From Astropecten irregularis (taxonomy: Eukaryota; Echinodermata; Asteroidea; Paxillosida; Astropectinidae): a stretch of 64,000 bases of DNA. The stretch covers positions 930,001 to 994,000 of the forward strand of contig OZ020261.1 in the NCBI GenBank assembly GCA_963971285.1. The letters are read 5' to 3'. Every line of letters starts with the position of its first letter. Position 1 is the stretch's first letter. The translations under genes were made by a program, and so were the position numbers. Of the stretch, positions 1 through 12,525 are shown in pieces. The notes beneath the pieces were generated by a model. The model did no database searches and was not told where the DNA came from. It saw nothing but the letters and a program-made list of their open reading frames with translations.

Positions 1-544
1 GGAGAGGATCATAAACCCCTTCTGCGAACTGGTCCTTGAGAAGGTGTTCTCGTTTCTCCATCAGTTGGGGAGACTTCCTAACAGCCTTATTGAACAGATC
101 AAGAAGAAAGTGAGAGAAAGTGGTAAGTGTCTCATCCGGTGTCTGTTTCCGTTCGAAGAATGCCCTTTGCATACTAACAGAGGATCCATGATCCCCAAAT
201 GTGTCCCTTAGAACCTTAAAAAGTGCATCTAGGCTTGCAATCTTATGGTACTTCGCTTCTTCTCTTGCAGCACCAGTCAGATATTGAAGGACGAAGTCTA
301 CCTCGGCCTTCTTGGTCATAGAACGGGCCTTCGTGGCAGCAGTCACATCATATATCCAGTCCTCAAGTTTAACATCAGACAGGGGTCCAGAATAAGTCAG
401 AGGCTTCTTCTGATTAGGGACCAAAACATATGATTGAGTTTTAGCCTTAGCAAATTCCTGTGTTTGATGAAATAAGGACCTCAAATCTTCAATTTGATCC
501 AAGAGGTTGGACATACTCGGGGACCCTTCGGACTTTTTAGCCAT
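1..544 (-). CDS. Retrotransposon Gag-like protein, N-terminal 181 codons (runs off window)
   Basis: Seen: an uninterrupted minus-strand frame from ATG at 544 to the window edge (no stop, so partial). Its start is hydrophilic (MAKKSEGSPSMSNLLDQIED), followed by a region with the spacing of LTR-retrotransposon capsid proteins: a 'YSG...LEDWI' stretch near residues 53-65, then 'VDFVLQYLTGAAREEA' near 85-100, then a helix-rich stretch ending at the edge with 'DQFAEGVYDP'. Known: Ty3/gypsy-type and paraneoplastic-like Gag proteins share the W-containing opening, the 'L.G.A..E' motif and a late 'F..GL.d..lr' helix. Inferred: capsid-forming Gag of a minus-strand LTR element whose pol would lie left of position 1. 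No frameshift is visible, so it may be recent, or a domesticated gag gene cannot be excluded. Confidence 0.75.
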   Translation of the reverse strand, partial: MAKKSEGSPSMSNLLDQIEDLRSLFHQTQEFAKAKTQSYVLVPNQKKPLTYSGPLSDVKLEDWIYDVTAATKARSMTKKAEVDFVLQYLTGAAREEAKYHKIASLDALFKVLRDTFGDHGSSVSMQRAFFERKQTPDETLTTFSHFLLDLFNKAVRKSPQLMEKREHLLKDQFAEGVYDPL

Positions 545-1240
545 GTTCAAGATAAAGAAAACCTGCTGAGTACTAGGGAGGAATCTGATTAGTACACGGA
601 CATTAAAGCCAAATTACAGATGCAGAAGCATTTGAGCTAAAAGCAGCATGGCGCAGCAATATCTTGGCACTTATGCAATGCACTAAAGCCTGGTGTGCTG
701 GGAGACAATTTGTCTGAGAGAGAGAAGAGGAGGCTTGAACAGAGCAGTCCTATAACAGCAAAGTATCTCTAGTTTGCACAAAAAGCACAAAAAAACCCAA
801 CAATATTGGAAAAACACAACTGCCGAAGAGGAATTAAATGCAAAAAAAAAGCAAAAAAACAAAAAAAAACTTGTCACATCAAAAATGATCTAAAACGATG
901 TTCCAAAAAATGGTTAACATTCGAAATTTTGGGACACAGAGTGTTAGAAATGCTCAAAGTTTCAATGTAATTAGAACGTCAGTCAAATAGCACAAATTTC
1001 AAAGCAATTATCAAGTGAAGAAAAATGTAGGATTATCAAATCTATTCACATTAAAGTGTCTCCTCTACTAATAATGCAGTATACTAAATGGAGATACGAA
1101 TATTCTCATATGATTATTATGCACATTTTGTTTTGTTTCCAGATTCCTAGAATGCAAATGCAGTGTTGGAAATCACAAAAAAATGAACAGTAACAACAGC
1201 AAGAAAAATGGACAAATACTTTACTTTACTTTACTTTGGT
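545..1240. other. Presumed retroelement leader, no gene
   Basis: Non-coding AT-rich sequence upstream of the Gag-like ATG. It has an A-rich tract near 785-870 and an (ACTTT)n run at about 1218-1240. No RNA gene or coding exon recognised. Confidence 0.4.
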
Positions 1241-1404
1241 CCAGGGATCTGACGACAAACTACGTAGGGTACCAGTACTGTAAAGTTCCGTGAGCACAGT
1301 TCAAATGTTCACAATGATGCCAGTTCAGATGAAGAACACGAAGTCGTCCAAGAACAGACCATTGCGGCGACTGAAGGAGTTCTGTCCCATCCAAGAAAAC
1401 TGTG

Positions 1405-1605
1405 TAGTAAACAGCAAACTCCCTTGATGGCAGAGGATACGAGGAGTCCAAGGGCTTCAGTTCCAGGCTCTTGAGAGAAGATTCCTCGCGTCAGGGAACT
1501 TGTGCTGGATGACGATCGGATGAGCTTCGTCCATCAAAAAAACTACAGGAACCGGCAAACTCCCTTGAAGGCAGAGTGGTCCGGGGCTTCAACTTCAGGC
1601 TGCAG
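1405..1605 (+). repeat. Two imperfect direct repeats about 141 bp apart
   Basis: About 50 bp beginning 'caaactcccttgatggcaga' near 1413 recurs as 'caaactcccttgaaggcaga' near 1555, each followed by 'gggcttcan' and 'ttc(c)aggct'. The surrounding sequence is GC-richer than its neighbours and could be leader sequence of the retroelement. Short frames here are on both strands and look accidental. Confidence 0.5.
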
Positions 1606-2499
1606 CTGCTGGGGGACGGGCCTCGCCACGGTAGTGGTACAGTCAAGACAGCAGAGTCACCAGCAAGACCTCTCCGCTGTAAGACAACGTCAGGACCTCC
1701 AGGCTTCAAGTCTTCTCCGTTGATTGTTCCCTTATTATTTTTGACTGTCGTTCGCTCTTAATTATTTTGTCTTGCCACCAAATCGAAAAGTGGATAGATG
1801 ACTATCCTGCCGACTACGCCAAGTGTTACCGGGCGGTTCCACTTAAAAATATTACAAGGTGGAGGACATAATTGTTTTGCAATATTCGGTGGAATTTTTT
1901 AATTGCGAACATATAAAAAGAACGACAGTCAATAGGAATTAAGGAAAACAACTGTCTGCAAAAGCAAAAAAAATTAATCCATATTAATATGTTTATAGAC
2001 GAATTTATAATTACAATTCATTTATCAGTTTCGTAATCGAAACACTATGAAAACTAAACAAAGTGTAATTATATGATAGGAAGGGACTACATTAATTATC
2101 TACAAAATTATTGACATAGATTAAGATAAAAACGAACATATTACTGAGAGGTGGACCACGACTACGTGTAAAGTACGTCAAGGATAATATCGCCGCCAAT
2201 TCAATTAATTTGTTACTTGGCGGGAACTTGATGTTTCGGCGGTATCGCCAAGACAATAATAAACTATACAAAAAGGTATACAAAGTTATGAGGATTTTAT
2301 ACAAGATCTCCCATTCTCACTAGTAATTATATTGTGAGAGGTTATTTACCAAAACGCACAGTTCTTTATTCCAGACCGATTTACGGTCCTGGCAAATCAG
2401 CCCTAAGAAAATAAGAACTACACACAAAACATAACTATGGAAAATTACGGGGCATTACGATAAAGTAATTAATCAAATTAAAAAAATACTCACTCCCAG

Positions 2500-2890
2500 C
2501 ACTGTATGTCAAAGCCTTCTTTTCCCCTTACGATCGCTCCGAATACATATATTCATTCTTCAAAATTATTGAAGAGAAAGGGCTAGCTGCTAATACAAAT
2601 AATTATTGAGAAGCAGACACAAGCCAAAGGCTAGGGGGAGGCAGGAGAATACAGATCTGTACGCCGGGCGTAGCTGGATCGAAATCAACTCTCTCAGGAA
2701 ATTTCCTAAAACGAAATCTTGCCAACGCCCGGGTACAGAAATGTAAAAAGCGCTCCGGGACAATAGCGCGGCATTCCTTATGCAAAGTGTATTATTTAAG
2801 TTATCGCGCGACTCAACGCCACACTGTCGCAAGAGGGCGCTATTTTGTGAGTGCTTGCGACGCAGGCGCAACTTGGATTAAAACAGTAAA
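2500..2890 (-). mobile_element. Possible LTR of the minus-strand retroelement
   Basis: Read on the minus strand, this stretch has the texture of an LTR: a GC-rich U3-like start around 2880-2750, an AT-rich region with 'ttaaataatac', a C/T-rich stretch and a terminal 'acataca' near 2510, followed by 'tgggagtgag', which could be a primer-binding site. The roughly 2-kb distance to the Gag ATG is long, and the second LTR lies outside the window, so identity is unproven. Confidence 0.25.
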
Positions 2891-3984
2891 TAATACAAGC
2901 ATGTGTCATGTGAATGGAGAAAAAAAGAAACAATTAAAAGAGTAGAGAGAAGAAAAGGAACCGGCGTCGGGTAAGAGTATATTTATTAATACGAGTATAC
3001 GACCTGGTTACACATGGTAGCTGTTCAACACAAATAGTGTAATAGCTATAAGCAAAAGCTGCTTACAGGAGAAATTTCATGCTGAGTACATTCCATGTGG
3101 CTGGTATTCAGCTGAGATTTGCTAAGCATGAAAACTTGCTCCTGGCAATTTTATCTACTGAAGCAGCTCCATGTAAATGGTTTCTTGTGAGTTATGATTT
3201 GTATCATGTCTGGTATACTGACTTCACTGATTGCAAAGGACTAGCCAGCATTTCAATTCCCCAGACTAATGCCTTTGTCTCTGTATGTCAAGAACAATAG
3301 CCAATCAACCAACAAGCCTTCTTGCTATTGTCAGTTGGACTAAAGGTGATTATGACCCAACCATACAACAGTGCAGGGATTCATATTAATTGCACTGCTT
3401 TCACATCAAGGTTGCTGTGGAATCTTGAGATTATTTTAAGTAGTTTTCTATGTACAGCGGGTCCCTTGGAAACTGTTGACATAGGTGAAAATGGAGGCTT
3501 GTAAGTTTCAGTGCTATTACTGGAACCATTAATGTAATCAATAATTCCAAAATTAATGTAAGACTAAATCAAACACAATAAAATTTTATATGCATTGATT
3601 TTACATGTATTTTAATATGAACCTCTTAAAATGCACACATTTTTTTTTACTAACCCCAACCCAGGCCACCTGCATACCACAGTTTACCATGCATGTTTTC
3701 TCCTGTGCTAAGCGTAGTATCCTGAATACCACAATACATCACAGTATGGTTTGTGTGGTAATGCATAACAATGGTCCAATCCCCCTGTATTCATTATTTA
3801 TTACTTATTTATTTTCCGGTAATGACACCAAGGATTCCTCAAAAGAGCCCTAGGCACTGTAGCTCGAAAGCCTGATGAAACCTTTTATGGAAATATGATG
3901 AGAAGAAGCTTTACAGGTGGGAGGAAAATCCCAGAGTAATATTCTTGGTAAAACCCACAGAATCAGGTAGGGACTGGCAACCCA

Positions 3985-4245
3985 ATCCACTTGTCGACCG
4001 AGCCGGACAGTAGAGACTGTGCTAAAGAGCTCTTGTATTCTGTGGTAGGTGCAGAGGGTTAGGGTTAATAACCAGTTCCCCTGTGGAGACTGTGGTCGTG
4101 TGTGGAAAAAAAGCTCGTGTCTTCTGTGGTAGGTGCAGAGGGTTAGGGTTGGTATCCAGTTCCCCTGTGGAGACTGTGGTAGTGTATGGTAAACAGCCCT
4201 TGTCTTCTGTGGTAGATACAGAGGGTTGGGGTTAATTAACTGGCA
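3985..4245 (+). repeat. 83-bp minisatellite, about 3 units
   Basis: Units carry 'gagggttagggtt' followed by 'ccagttcccctgtggagact'. The same unit is longer-arrayed in block 2 and reduced to about one unit near 17670-17750. The minus-strand 147-codon frame across it is a product of the repeat. Confidence 0.85.
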
Positions 4246-5619
4246 GAGCCAGGCCTGAGGGATTTCATGGCAGCCAGTTGCCAGAAAAATCAATCTGCTT
4301 CCGTTTCACAGTTAGAGAAACAGGAAATGATAAAAGGCAGGTATGGTAGCTGCTGAACACAAAAAGTGTTAGCTACAAGCAAAAAACAGGATACCAGTGA
4401 AATGTCATGTTGAGTACGTACATTCCTTGTGGCTGGTATTCAGCTGATTTTTGTATGAAAACTGGCCCAGCAATATTTTTAGCTGAAGCATTTGAATTTC
4501 CAAGGCAACTCTTAATTGGAACAGGATTTGATGAGTGAAAGGGTGGCAGGATGTAACCAATTATCCCAAACCCCAAAAAATCAATAAACCTGTTTGCCAT
4601 TGCCAGTCGAAGTACGGTAATTGTGAACAACTTCTAATATGCAACTGTGAATGCAATTCACATTGTACTGAGTTCATAGCGAGGTTACTTATAAAAAGCT
4701 GCTTACCAGTGAAATTTCATGCTGAGTACATTCCATGTGGCTGGTTTTCAGCTGATTTTTGATCAGCATGAAAACTTGCTCATCAATATTATCTGCTGAA
4801 ACAGATGCATGAAACTGGTTTCTTGTGAGTTATGATTTGTATCATGTCTGCTATACTGACTTCACTGATTGCATAGGCCTAGCCAGCATTTCAATTCCCC
4901 AGACTAATGGCTTTGTCTCTGTATGTCAAGCACAATAGCCAATCAACCAACAAGCCTTCTTGCTATTGTCAGTTGGACTAAAGGTGATTATGACCCAACC
5001 ATACAACTGTGCGGGGATTCATATTAATTGCACTGCTTTCACATCAAGGTTGCTCCGGAATCTTGAGATTATTTTAAGAAGTTTTCTAAGTACAGCGGGT
5101 CCCTTGGAAACTGTTGACATAGGTGAAAATGGAGGCTTGTAAGTTTCAGTCTTGCTTCTTTTCCAAAATTTATGTGAGACTAAATCAAACACAATACAAT
5201 TTTGTATGCATTGATTTTACATGTATTTTAATATGGATCTCTTAAAATGCACACATGTTTTACTAACCCCAACCCAGGCCACCTGCATACCACAGTTTAC
5301 CGTGCATGGTTTTTCCTGTGCTAAGCGTAGTATCCTGAATACAACAATACATCACAGTGTGGTTTGTGTGGTTATGCACAATTATGATCCAGTCCCCCTG
5401 TATTCATTATTTATTACTTATTTATTTTCTGGTATAACACAAAGGATTCCTCAAAAGAGCCCTAGGCACTCTAGCTCGAAAGCCTGATGAAACTTTGTAT
5501 GGAAAGATGATGAGAAGCAGATAGCGTTTAAGAGGTGGAAGGAAAATCCCAGAGTAATATTCTGGGTAAAACCCACATAATCAGGTAGGGATTGAAAACC
5601 CAATCCACTTGTGGACATA

Positions 5620-6190
5620 CCGGACAGTAGAGACTGTGGTAAAGAGCTCTTGTCTTCTGTGGTCGGTGCAGGGGGTTAGGGTTAATATCAAGTTCCCCTG
5701 TGGAGACTGTGGTACTGTGTGGTAAACAGCTCATGTCTTATGTGGTAGGTGCAGATGGTTAGGGTTTATATCCCGTTCCCCTGTGGAGACTGTGATAATG
5801 TGTGGTAAACACCTCTTGCCTTTTGTGGTAGGTGAAGAGGGTTAGGGTTTATATCCCGTTCCCCTGTGGAGACTGTGATAATGTGTGGTAAACACCTCTT
5901 GCCTTTTGGGGTAGGTGAAGAGGGTTAGGGTTTATATCCCGTTCCCCTGTGGAGACTGTGATAATGTGTGGTAAACACCTCTTGCCTTTTGTGGTAGATG
6001 AAGAGGGTTAGGGTTAATATCCAGTTCACCTGTGGAGACTGTGGTAGTATGTGTGGTAAACAGCTCTTGTCTTCTGTGGTAGGTGCAGAGAGTTAGGGTT
6101 GGTATCCAGTTCGCCTGTGGAGACTGTGGTATTGTGTGGTAAACTCTTGTCTTCTGTGGTAGGTACAGAGGATAAAGGTTAGTTGACTGG
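5620..6190 (+). repeat. 83-bp minisatellite, about 6.5 units
   Basis: The motif 'ggttagggtt' recurs at 5674, 5757, 5840, 5923 and 6006, then as 'agttagggtt' at 6091, an 83-85 bp period. Each unit contains two overlapping telomere-like TTAGGG/GGTTAG cores. The three central units are nearly identical, suggesting recent unequal exchange. Confidence 0.9.
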
Positions 6191-6950
6191 CAGAGCCAGG
6201 CCTGAGGGATTTCATGGCAGCCAGTTGCCAGAAAAATCAATCTGCTTCCGTTTCACAGTTAGAGGAACTGGAAATAATAAAAGGCAGGCATGGTAGCTGT
6301 TGAACACAGTGTTAGCTACAAGCAAAAGCAGGTTACCAGTGAAATGTCATGTTGAGTATGTACATTCCAATGTGGCTGGTATTCAGCTGATTGTTGCTGA
6401 GTATGAAACTGGCCCAGCAATATTTTCTGCTGAAGCATTTGAATTTCCAAGGCAACTCTTGGTTGGAGCAGGAAATGATGAGTGACAGGGTGGCAGGATG
6501 TAACCAATTATCCCAACCCCCGAAAAAAATCAATAAACCTGTTTGCCATTGCCAGTCGGAAGTACGATAATTATAAACAACTTTTTATATGCAATTGTGA
6601 AGGGATTTCACATTGTACTGAGTTCATATACCAAGGTTACTTTTACTAAAATGATAAAAGGCATGGCCGTAGCTGCTCAACACAAACAGTGTTACCTATA
6701 AGCAAAAGCAGGTTACCAGTGAAATGCCATGTTGAGTACACTCCTTGTGGCTGGTATTCAGCTGATTTTTGCTAAGCATGAAAACTTGCTCAGCAATAAT
6801 ATCTGCTAAAGCAGCTCCATGAAGCCGGTCTCTTGTGAGTTATGATTTGTATCATGTCTGGTACACTGACTTCACTGATTGCATAGGCCTAGACTGTATT
6901 TGATTTCCCCAGACTTAGGACACTGTTGCTATGTATCAAGATATTGAGCA

Positions 6951-9653
6951 AGCTGTTACATTGTTACATAAGCTGGGTTTATTCATCTCAACATACCATT
7001 TGAATCAGTTTACTCACAATTTTGTAAAAGGTCACCAATCGTGCCTTGCTGTAATGTTTATAACAATTATTCTGCAGTAATCTGTGGGAGAGATTGCTCC
7101 ATGTATCAACAACGTGCATCATTCACTATCATGATAAAATCACTACGGTGAATTAAGTAATGTAACGTCAAGATTGCTCTGTTAACATTAACCACGAGAT
7201 GACTGACTACCAAACTGGATTCGACAAATTCTCAGATGTGTCTTTGCCAGAAACGACAGGCTAAAACAATGACAGTGTCGGTTTCATAATAATACACCCC
7301 CTTTAAAGATTTTGCATATGTGCGATACGTTTATAGTATTCAAGCTGCTTTGAGTCTTGTGAAATTATGCATGCACTATCAATATCTCAAAATAAATTGT
7401 AGAAGTTAAAGACTTCAACGTTATTTCTCCCAAAGACATTGTTCATCTGACATTGGTTCACATTCACATTAGCACCCATTCATAAAAGGGAAGAGAATAA
7501 TTATACTTTACTCCAAAGAAATTGTTTAGAAATATTCCATAATTACTTCCTACAGCTAAGCAACTTTCTAACAAGATTTTTTCTAGTTTCTGAAATTTTG
7601 AACACTTCTTTTACTGAGAAAAAGTGTGCAGAATCTTACCTACTTTTGCAGTGAGTTGGTAGTTCCTGCCTGTTCATCAATAGCTCGTCGGTGCGTGGAC
7701 ATAGCAAATCAATGCCCCAGGACGGTATTAACACCATGTTCCCTATAAGAGAAGAGAATTACACATTAACATTAACAAACTCACTTGATACTGTTTGTTT
7801 GATTTCAATGTTGATGTCAGCAAGCTATGGGTTCGGAAAGTTGGCAGGGTTTTGAGTTGAAATTGTGAGGGGATTCAGTGACATATGCATTGAACAGAAA
7901 CAATTGTTAGTGTATTCTGACATCATTATCTTAATCATCGTAATTGGTGGCACCACACATAATGACATATCACGGATAGTTGCTGTAACATGAAGTGACA
8001 TAATCTATTCTTGGTTGTACACAACTAATGCCTCACTTCATAAAGCTATAGGCTTAATGGTGGCACTGTTCATTTATAACTGTGAAAATACACTTTCATC
8101 ATGACCTGTGCCTATCATAACAAACAAATATCATTTTCAGCATTATAATGTTTCATACACATTTACACACATTATTACTTGATAGATGCATAAACCTTGG
8201 GCAAAATTGATCAGTCAACATTTGTCAACCAGTAGTGGATTTTAACAGGTAACCCATACACAAACCATTCGCAGGGTACCATGGACGATGCACCAGTGGT
8301 CCACAAATACTCGTTGATCATAGGCCCTTGTTGAATTCTGCTTAGAATGTTTATTGCTGCTTAGAATAACGTCTCCTTTATCAATAGTTTATGGAAATTA
8401 CGAGTGACACGGCTTACCTTTGGGTTTGGAGCCATTATTTGCCAACTTCTTTCAGGTTGTTTTACCGGAACCTCTTCACACAGAACTTTAAATTGCAAGC
8501 AAAATAAATAGTTTGGTCTCCGCATTGTGAAGGCAATTATTTAAGCACACTGCACAGTCGGGTAACCAGTCTTTGCTGTGAGCGAAAAAAGATATAATGG
8601 ACATTTCAAGGAATGACATTACGTCATGGTTTTTGCGCCCCGTGGAGCTATATGGTCATATAATTGGGTTTTCTGAATTGTATTAAAGACCCTAGATCTA
8701 ACTAGTGAACGACATTTGTAGCCATTCTGAACAGTGGTGTTGTTCTGAAGTGCGCTAGTGCAGAATTTCAGGAATGTGAACAATGTTTGTCGCGTGCCAA
8801 AGCACACGTGCCACGAGTTTCCAATGCTTTCCGAGTTTCTAAGTGGTAAACAGTGTGATAGAGGGCAGCAGATAACTTTAGCGGTGTCCGATTGCGATTC
8901 CGAACTTCACACCACTGAATAACTGGATAACCACACAAAACTGCTCAATATAAAGTGTTTGCCGCTCTCTGACGGCAATTAATAACCAAGCAGAATATAA
9001 CCAAATAATATAGAAAGGCTTGGCATTTAAATATTTTGTCACCACTGTACGTTGGCAATGGAATCGTAGAGTCCTATAAGGGCAATAATTCAAACAATTT
9101 TCCACGAAAAAGAGTATTATTATTCATTACCAACATCTAAACAAAGGGTCATGTATACAAAAGAAATGGTCAAAACATGTAAACACGGGCACACAGACAA
9201 ACGACAATTAAGGCAAAATGGAATATTTTTACCACACTGTAAATGCTTCATTTATTTCAAAATATGAATCATTTTACAAACTAGTACTTGGGGTAATCTT
9301 TTCATAACTTATCTTTGGGTAACAATAAAAACCTTTAAAGTTTGAGAGAAGAAATTCATTCTAGAATTTATACAATTGAAATTATTTAAGCGCAGCAACA
9401 CAAGTAGCAGATGAAGTCGATGTTTAGTCAGGCTGTTGAATCAACGTGTGTGATTTCAACACCAAACTATTCTCAAAGCATGTTATACATTAATATTTAA
9501 CAATGAATATCATTTTTTTCTTTAACTCAAGACTTGGCAAGGCATAGATTCAAGGGTAACAAGGTTAATTATCCAAAAATTTTCCGATTGCAATGGAAAG
9601 GTCAATTACTGATATCATTCTCAGTATTTGAATAATTCAACAAATAAGAGGTT
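6951..9653. other. Noncoding part of duplicon copy 1, no gene recognised
   Basis: Aligns with about 18420-20770. Only short frames interrupted differently in the two copies are present, so there is no sign of selection for protein. A stretch around 8610-8860 is relatively well preserved between copies but has no recognised function. Confidence 0.5.
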
Positions 9654-10123
9654 TCCTGTGCCGTTCTCAATCCCGTAATATTTTCCCGTCCCATATTATT
9701 GTATTTCTTAGTCCCGTAATAATTCCCCGTCCCGTGTGTTATTTTTCAATTCCTCAATATTTCCCCGTGTCGTTCTCAAGAGTTTGCAACAGCTAAAAGT
9801 GTTTATAACTTTCTCTGCCTCTCTAGGATCTCAGGTTTCTGGCAGAGATCCAATAATCCCTTAATCCCACAACAATAGCGCTTGGAGGTGGACTGGTTAA
9901 GCATTGTGTAACCCTCAACTCCATTCATCCAGACATCTTTTGTGAGAGCTCAGCCATTTTTAATGAGCCCCACTTGCTGCTGTTTGACCTCTTGCATACG
10001 GATTATTCATGAGTCACGGGATTTCCATTCATAAAACCTGGCGATGTCAATACCTTGTCATACCTTGTTGTACCGGGCGGTACAACAAGGCATTACCGCG
10101 TGTTAGATTATGAGGTCCTCCCT
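9654..10123. mobile_element. About 470-bp insertion specific to duplicon copy 1
   Basis: Copy 1 reads 'ataagaggtt', then this segment, then 'aatacagtggtatgacac'. Copy 2 reads 'ataaaaggttattggcaata' followed by 'cagtggtttgacac' at about 20757-20785. The segment holds repeated 'cccgtaatatt/ttccccgtcccg' motifs (9665-9775) and an 18-bp palindrome, ttgtaccgggcggtacaa (about 10067-10084). It could instead be a deletion from copy 2. No recognised element class. Confidence 0.65.
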
Positions 10124-11344
10124 AATACAGTGGTATGACACGTGTCCATATTTCAAGCATTTCCTAACCTCAGTTTCTGTATAGTGGACTTGTGGTACTT
10201 TTATATAAAAACATTTAACATCCATTTATTCACACTGATATAAGTGTTAATCATTGATCGATCCAAAGTGCTTGTTCTTTTCAAATGTTCAACTCTTTAA
10301 AATTATATTATTGTTTTCAAATACAATCTAGTGGGGTTTTTTTTCTGGACAAAAGTATCAAAATAAATTTTCATGTAGAAACAACATGTCAAATTTTCTG
10401 TTGACTTTAACAATAACAATAAGATAGCATTGTGGGTCCATCATTGATTAATATTAAGTAAAACCATTTATTTAAATTAGCTAAATTTGGATAAACATTT
10501 ATTTGAGTAAAGACATGAGCATTTTAAGGGACATATTAATTTGTGAAATCTTTCAAAAGGCTTAGATTATTTTTGTTACTGTCATTTTGGTTTCTAATTG
10601 GAACATAAACAGCAATAAATTTCCATTTTAAGAAAAGACACATAACATACTTGTGTATTGAAATGTGTGAAATAACATGTTTCAAATAATGTTAATTTGC
10701 ATTTGTTCTTTCAATATGAAATTAAAGTCAGTAAGGGTCATTGTATAAGTATGTTTTTAAAAATATCAATGCTATAATAGAACTAGAGAATGTGACATTT
10801 GTTCAAGTGTAAAATTAGTATTAATCATAAGAACAAATATAATTTAATAATCAAATATTAAATATAACCATAAAGATCAATGCTTATTCAAATAACAAAA
10901 TTTAATTTGTAAATCATTGATGGATGCAAACTATATAGGCTTTGTTTTGCCGCTTCATAAATTGATTTAAAATTTAATTCCATATTTTAGCATTCTTTCA
11001 AATGCTTTTCAACTTTTCATTTTCATTGAAATATTGGACATTAAAGATGCTATCACATGAGCCATTTCAGATATTTCAAAATCGACCCTCACAACACAAC
11101 CTCCTAGTGTATCTTGCATTCCAATGTTTTGCTGTTTGAAGTTTAGTTCAAGAAGGCCGTCATCACATGGTTTACTCATCAAAGACACACCAAGAGATAG
11201 CATCTTAAAAACTTGGATCCATCATTGATTGAAAAGGTGTCAAATGGCTATCGGGTTATTTTGATACATTTTATAAAAATCATACAAACTAATTAAATAC
11301 AATTTGACTTTTAGTGAAATAAGAGAAAATTTAGTTAATTAAAT

Positions 11345-11366
11345 TATCACATCACATCACAAAGGG
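11345..11366 (+). repeat. Short (CATCA)n microsatellite, copy 1
   Basis: About three units before 'aaagggtact'. The same site in copy 2 (about 22172-22200) has about five units, a simple length change since duplication. A (TTTGTA)n run lies nearby at about 11600-11622. Confidence 0.7.
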
Positions 11367-11765
11367 TACTACAAAATTGCACAAAACTCAATTAATAATT
11401 TCCAGTTAACTTTACTAATGTTGCAACATGTCTACTTACATTACAGATGTCTTGCCTTTCATTTTACATGTACATTGTACTTCATTTGTTCCAACAAAGC
11501 TTCAGTCAATTCAAGATAAACAATATTTCCCAAATGTGATTGCCCTTAGCCTAGTTAAAGTATTATCAATAGTTTGTGTATACTGAAATGTACAGATATA
11601 ATTTGTATTTGTATTTGTATTTGTTCAGCCAAATATCATGTAAAACCAAAGGCAGTGGGCCTACATCTCAGAGTACTTAAAGGTAGTGTACATTATTGAT
11701 CAACACCAATTATTTCTTCTTCTTTTTTAAGTTTTAGTCAGAAAGCCAAATGTCTTATTTGTTTC

Positions 11766-11835
11766 CCAAAAATGTACGAGCCGGATTTGAACCAGCGACC
11801 TCCTGAATGCCGAATCGTGTCACAAAATGATGATT
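11766..11835 (-). repeat. tRNA-derived SINE-like fragment (copy 1)
   Basis: On the minus strand the segment contains a Pol III B-box-like core (GGTTCAAATCC here, GGTTCGAATCC at the copy-2 site 22588-22650) next to 'gaggtcgctg'. No full cloverleaf is present. It occurs at the equivalent place in both duplicon copies, so it predates the duplication. Confidence 0.5.
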
Positions 11836-12460
11836 ATATTTCCATGAATTTTGTTTCTTCTTTTGATCAATGATGTAAAAACACCTTTGAATAACCCTGT
11901 AACTAATACAGTTCTCTTCTTCTGTCAGGAATCACGCACGAATAAATATCACAAAACTCACACAAGACGTGACAAATGGTTCCTTGTTATGTCACAATTG
12001 ATATTACAATGCTAACTCCTCAAATAAATTATTGATATTTTGTGACCCACTCTGTGGGATCTACTGATATTTATCATTTTAATGTATTTTGTCAGTTAGT
12101 GTTGACCGTTTTAACACAGAGAGAATCTATGAAATATTCAAGAGAATTGCTTAAGTGATATCTCAACAGCACATTACAGGCTTTCTACATAATACCATTT
12201 GAAATTTCACACGTATATCTAAGACTCATTCTGACAGAGTGGGCCACAGATAGTTTCCAACAACCTCGATACATTTTGAACAAAATTTATCTAGATTAAA
12301 TTAGATTAAATTACATTCACCAATATCGCAATGCAAAAACAGTGCTTGATGACGACTATTTCAATACAGCTCCACTCTTTGACAACTACTTATTTTTAGC
12401 CCATGTATTTATTAATTGTGACTGTTTAAACACATAGCGAATCTACCACAAATTGAATTT

Positions 12461-12525
12461 CTTGGAGTTAGGAGGGCCTGACGCGTTTCGATCCTGGCAA
12501 GATCTTTATCGAAGGCTTTAAATGT
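12461..12525 (+). repeat. Dispersed element E, single unit (copy 1)
   Basis: 'ggagttaggagggcctga' plus 'tttcgatcctggcaagatct' matches the unit of the 33.5-34.0 kb minisatellite in inverted orientation. The same locus in copy 2 is about 23512-23575. Other single units lie near 33378, 61160 and 63020. Confidence 0.7.

Larger units (their letters stand above)
3010..6950. repeat. Tandem array of 1.65-2 kb blocks (copy-1 end of duplicon)
   Basis: Block 1 (about 3010-4685) is repeated as block 2 (about 4686-6690), and the first 250 bp start again at about 6690-6950. Matching landmarks: 'gtcagttggactaaaggtga' at about 3337 and 4968; 'tggcagagccaggcctgagg' at about 4240 and 6187; 'ggtggcaggatgtaaccaat' at about 4541 and 6489. 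Offsets are about 1.62-1.64 kb before the minisatellite and about 1.95 kb after it. Short open frames shared by the blocks lack family resemblance, and I treat them as non-coding. Confidence 0.9.

Noticed and set aside
3850..4293. 147-codon minus-strand frame and similar frames at 5528-6240
   Set aside because: Translations of the 83-bp minisatellite; unit number and frame differ between blocks.
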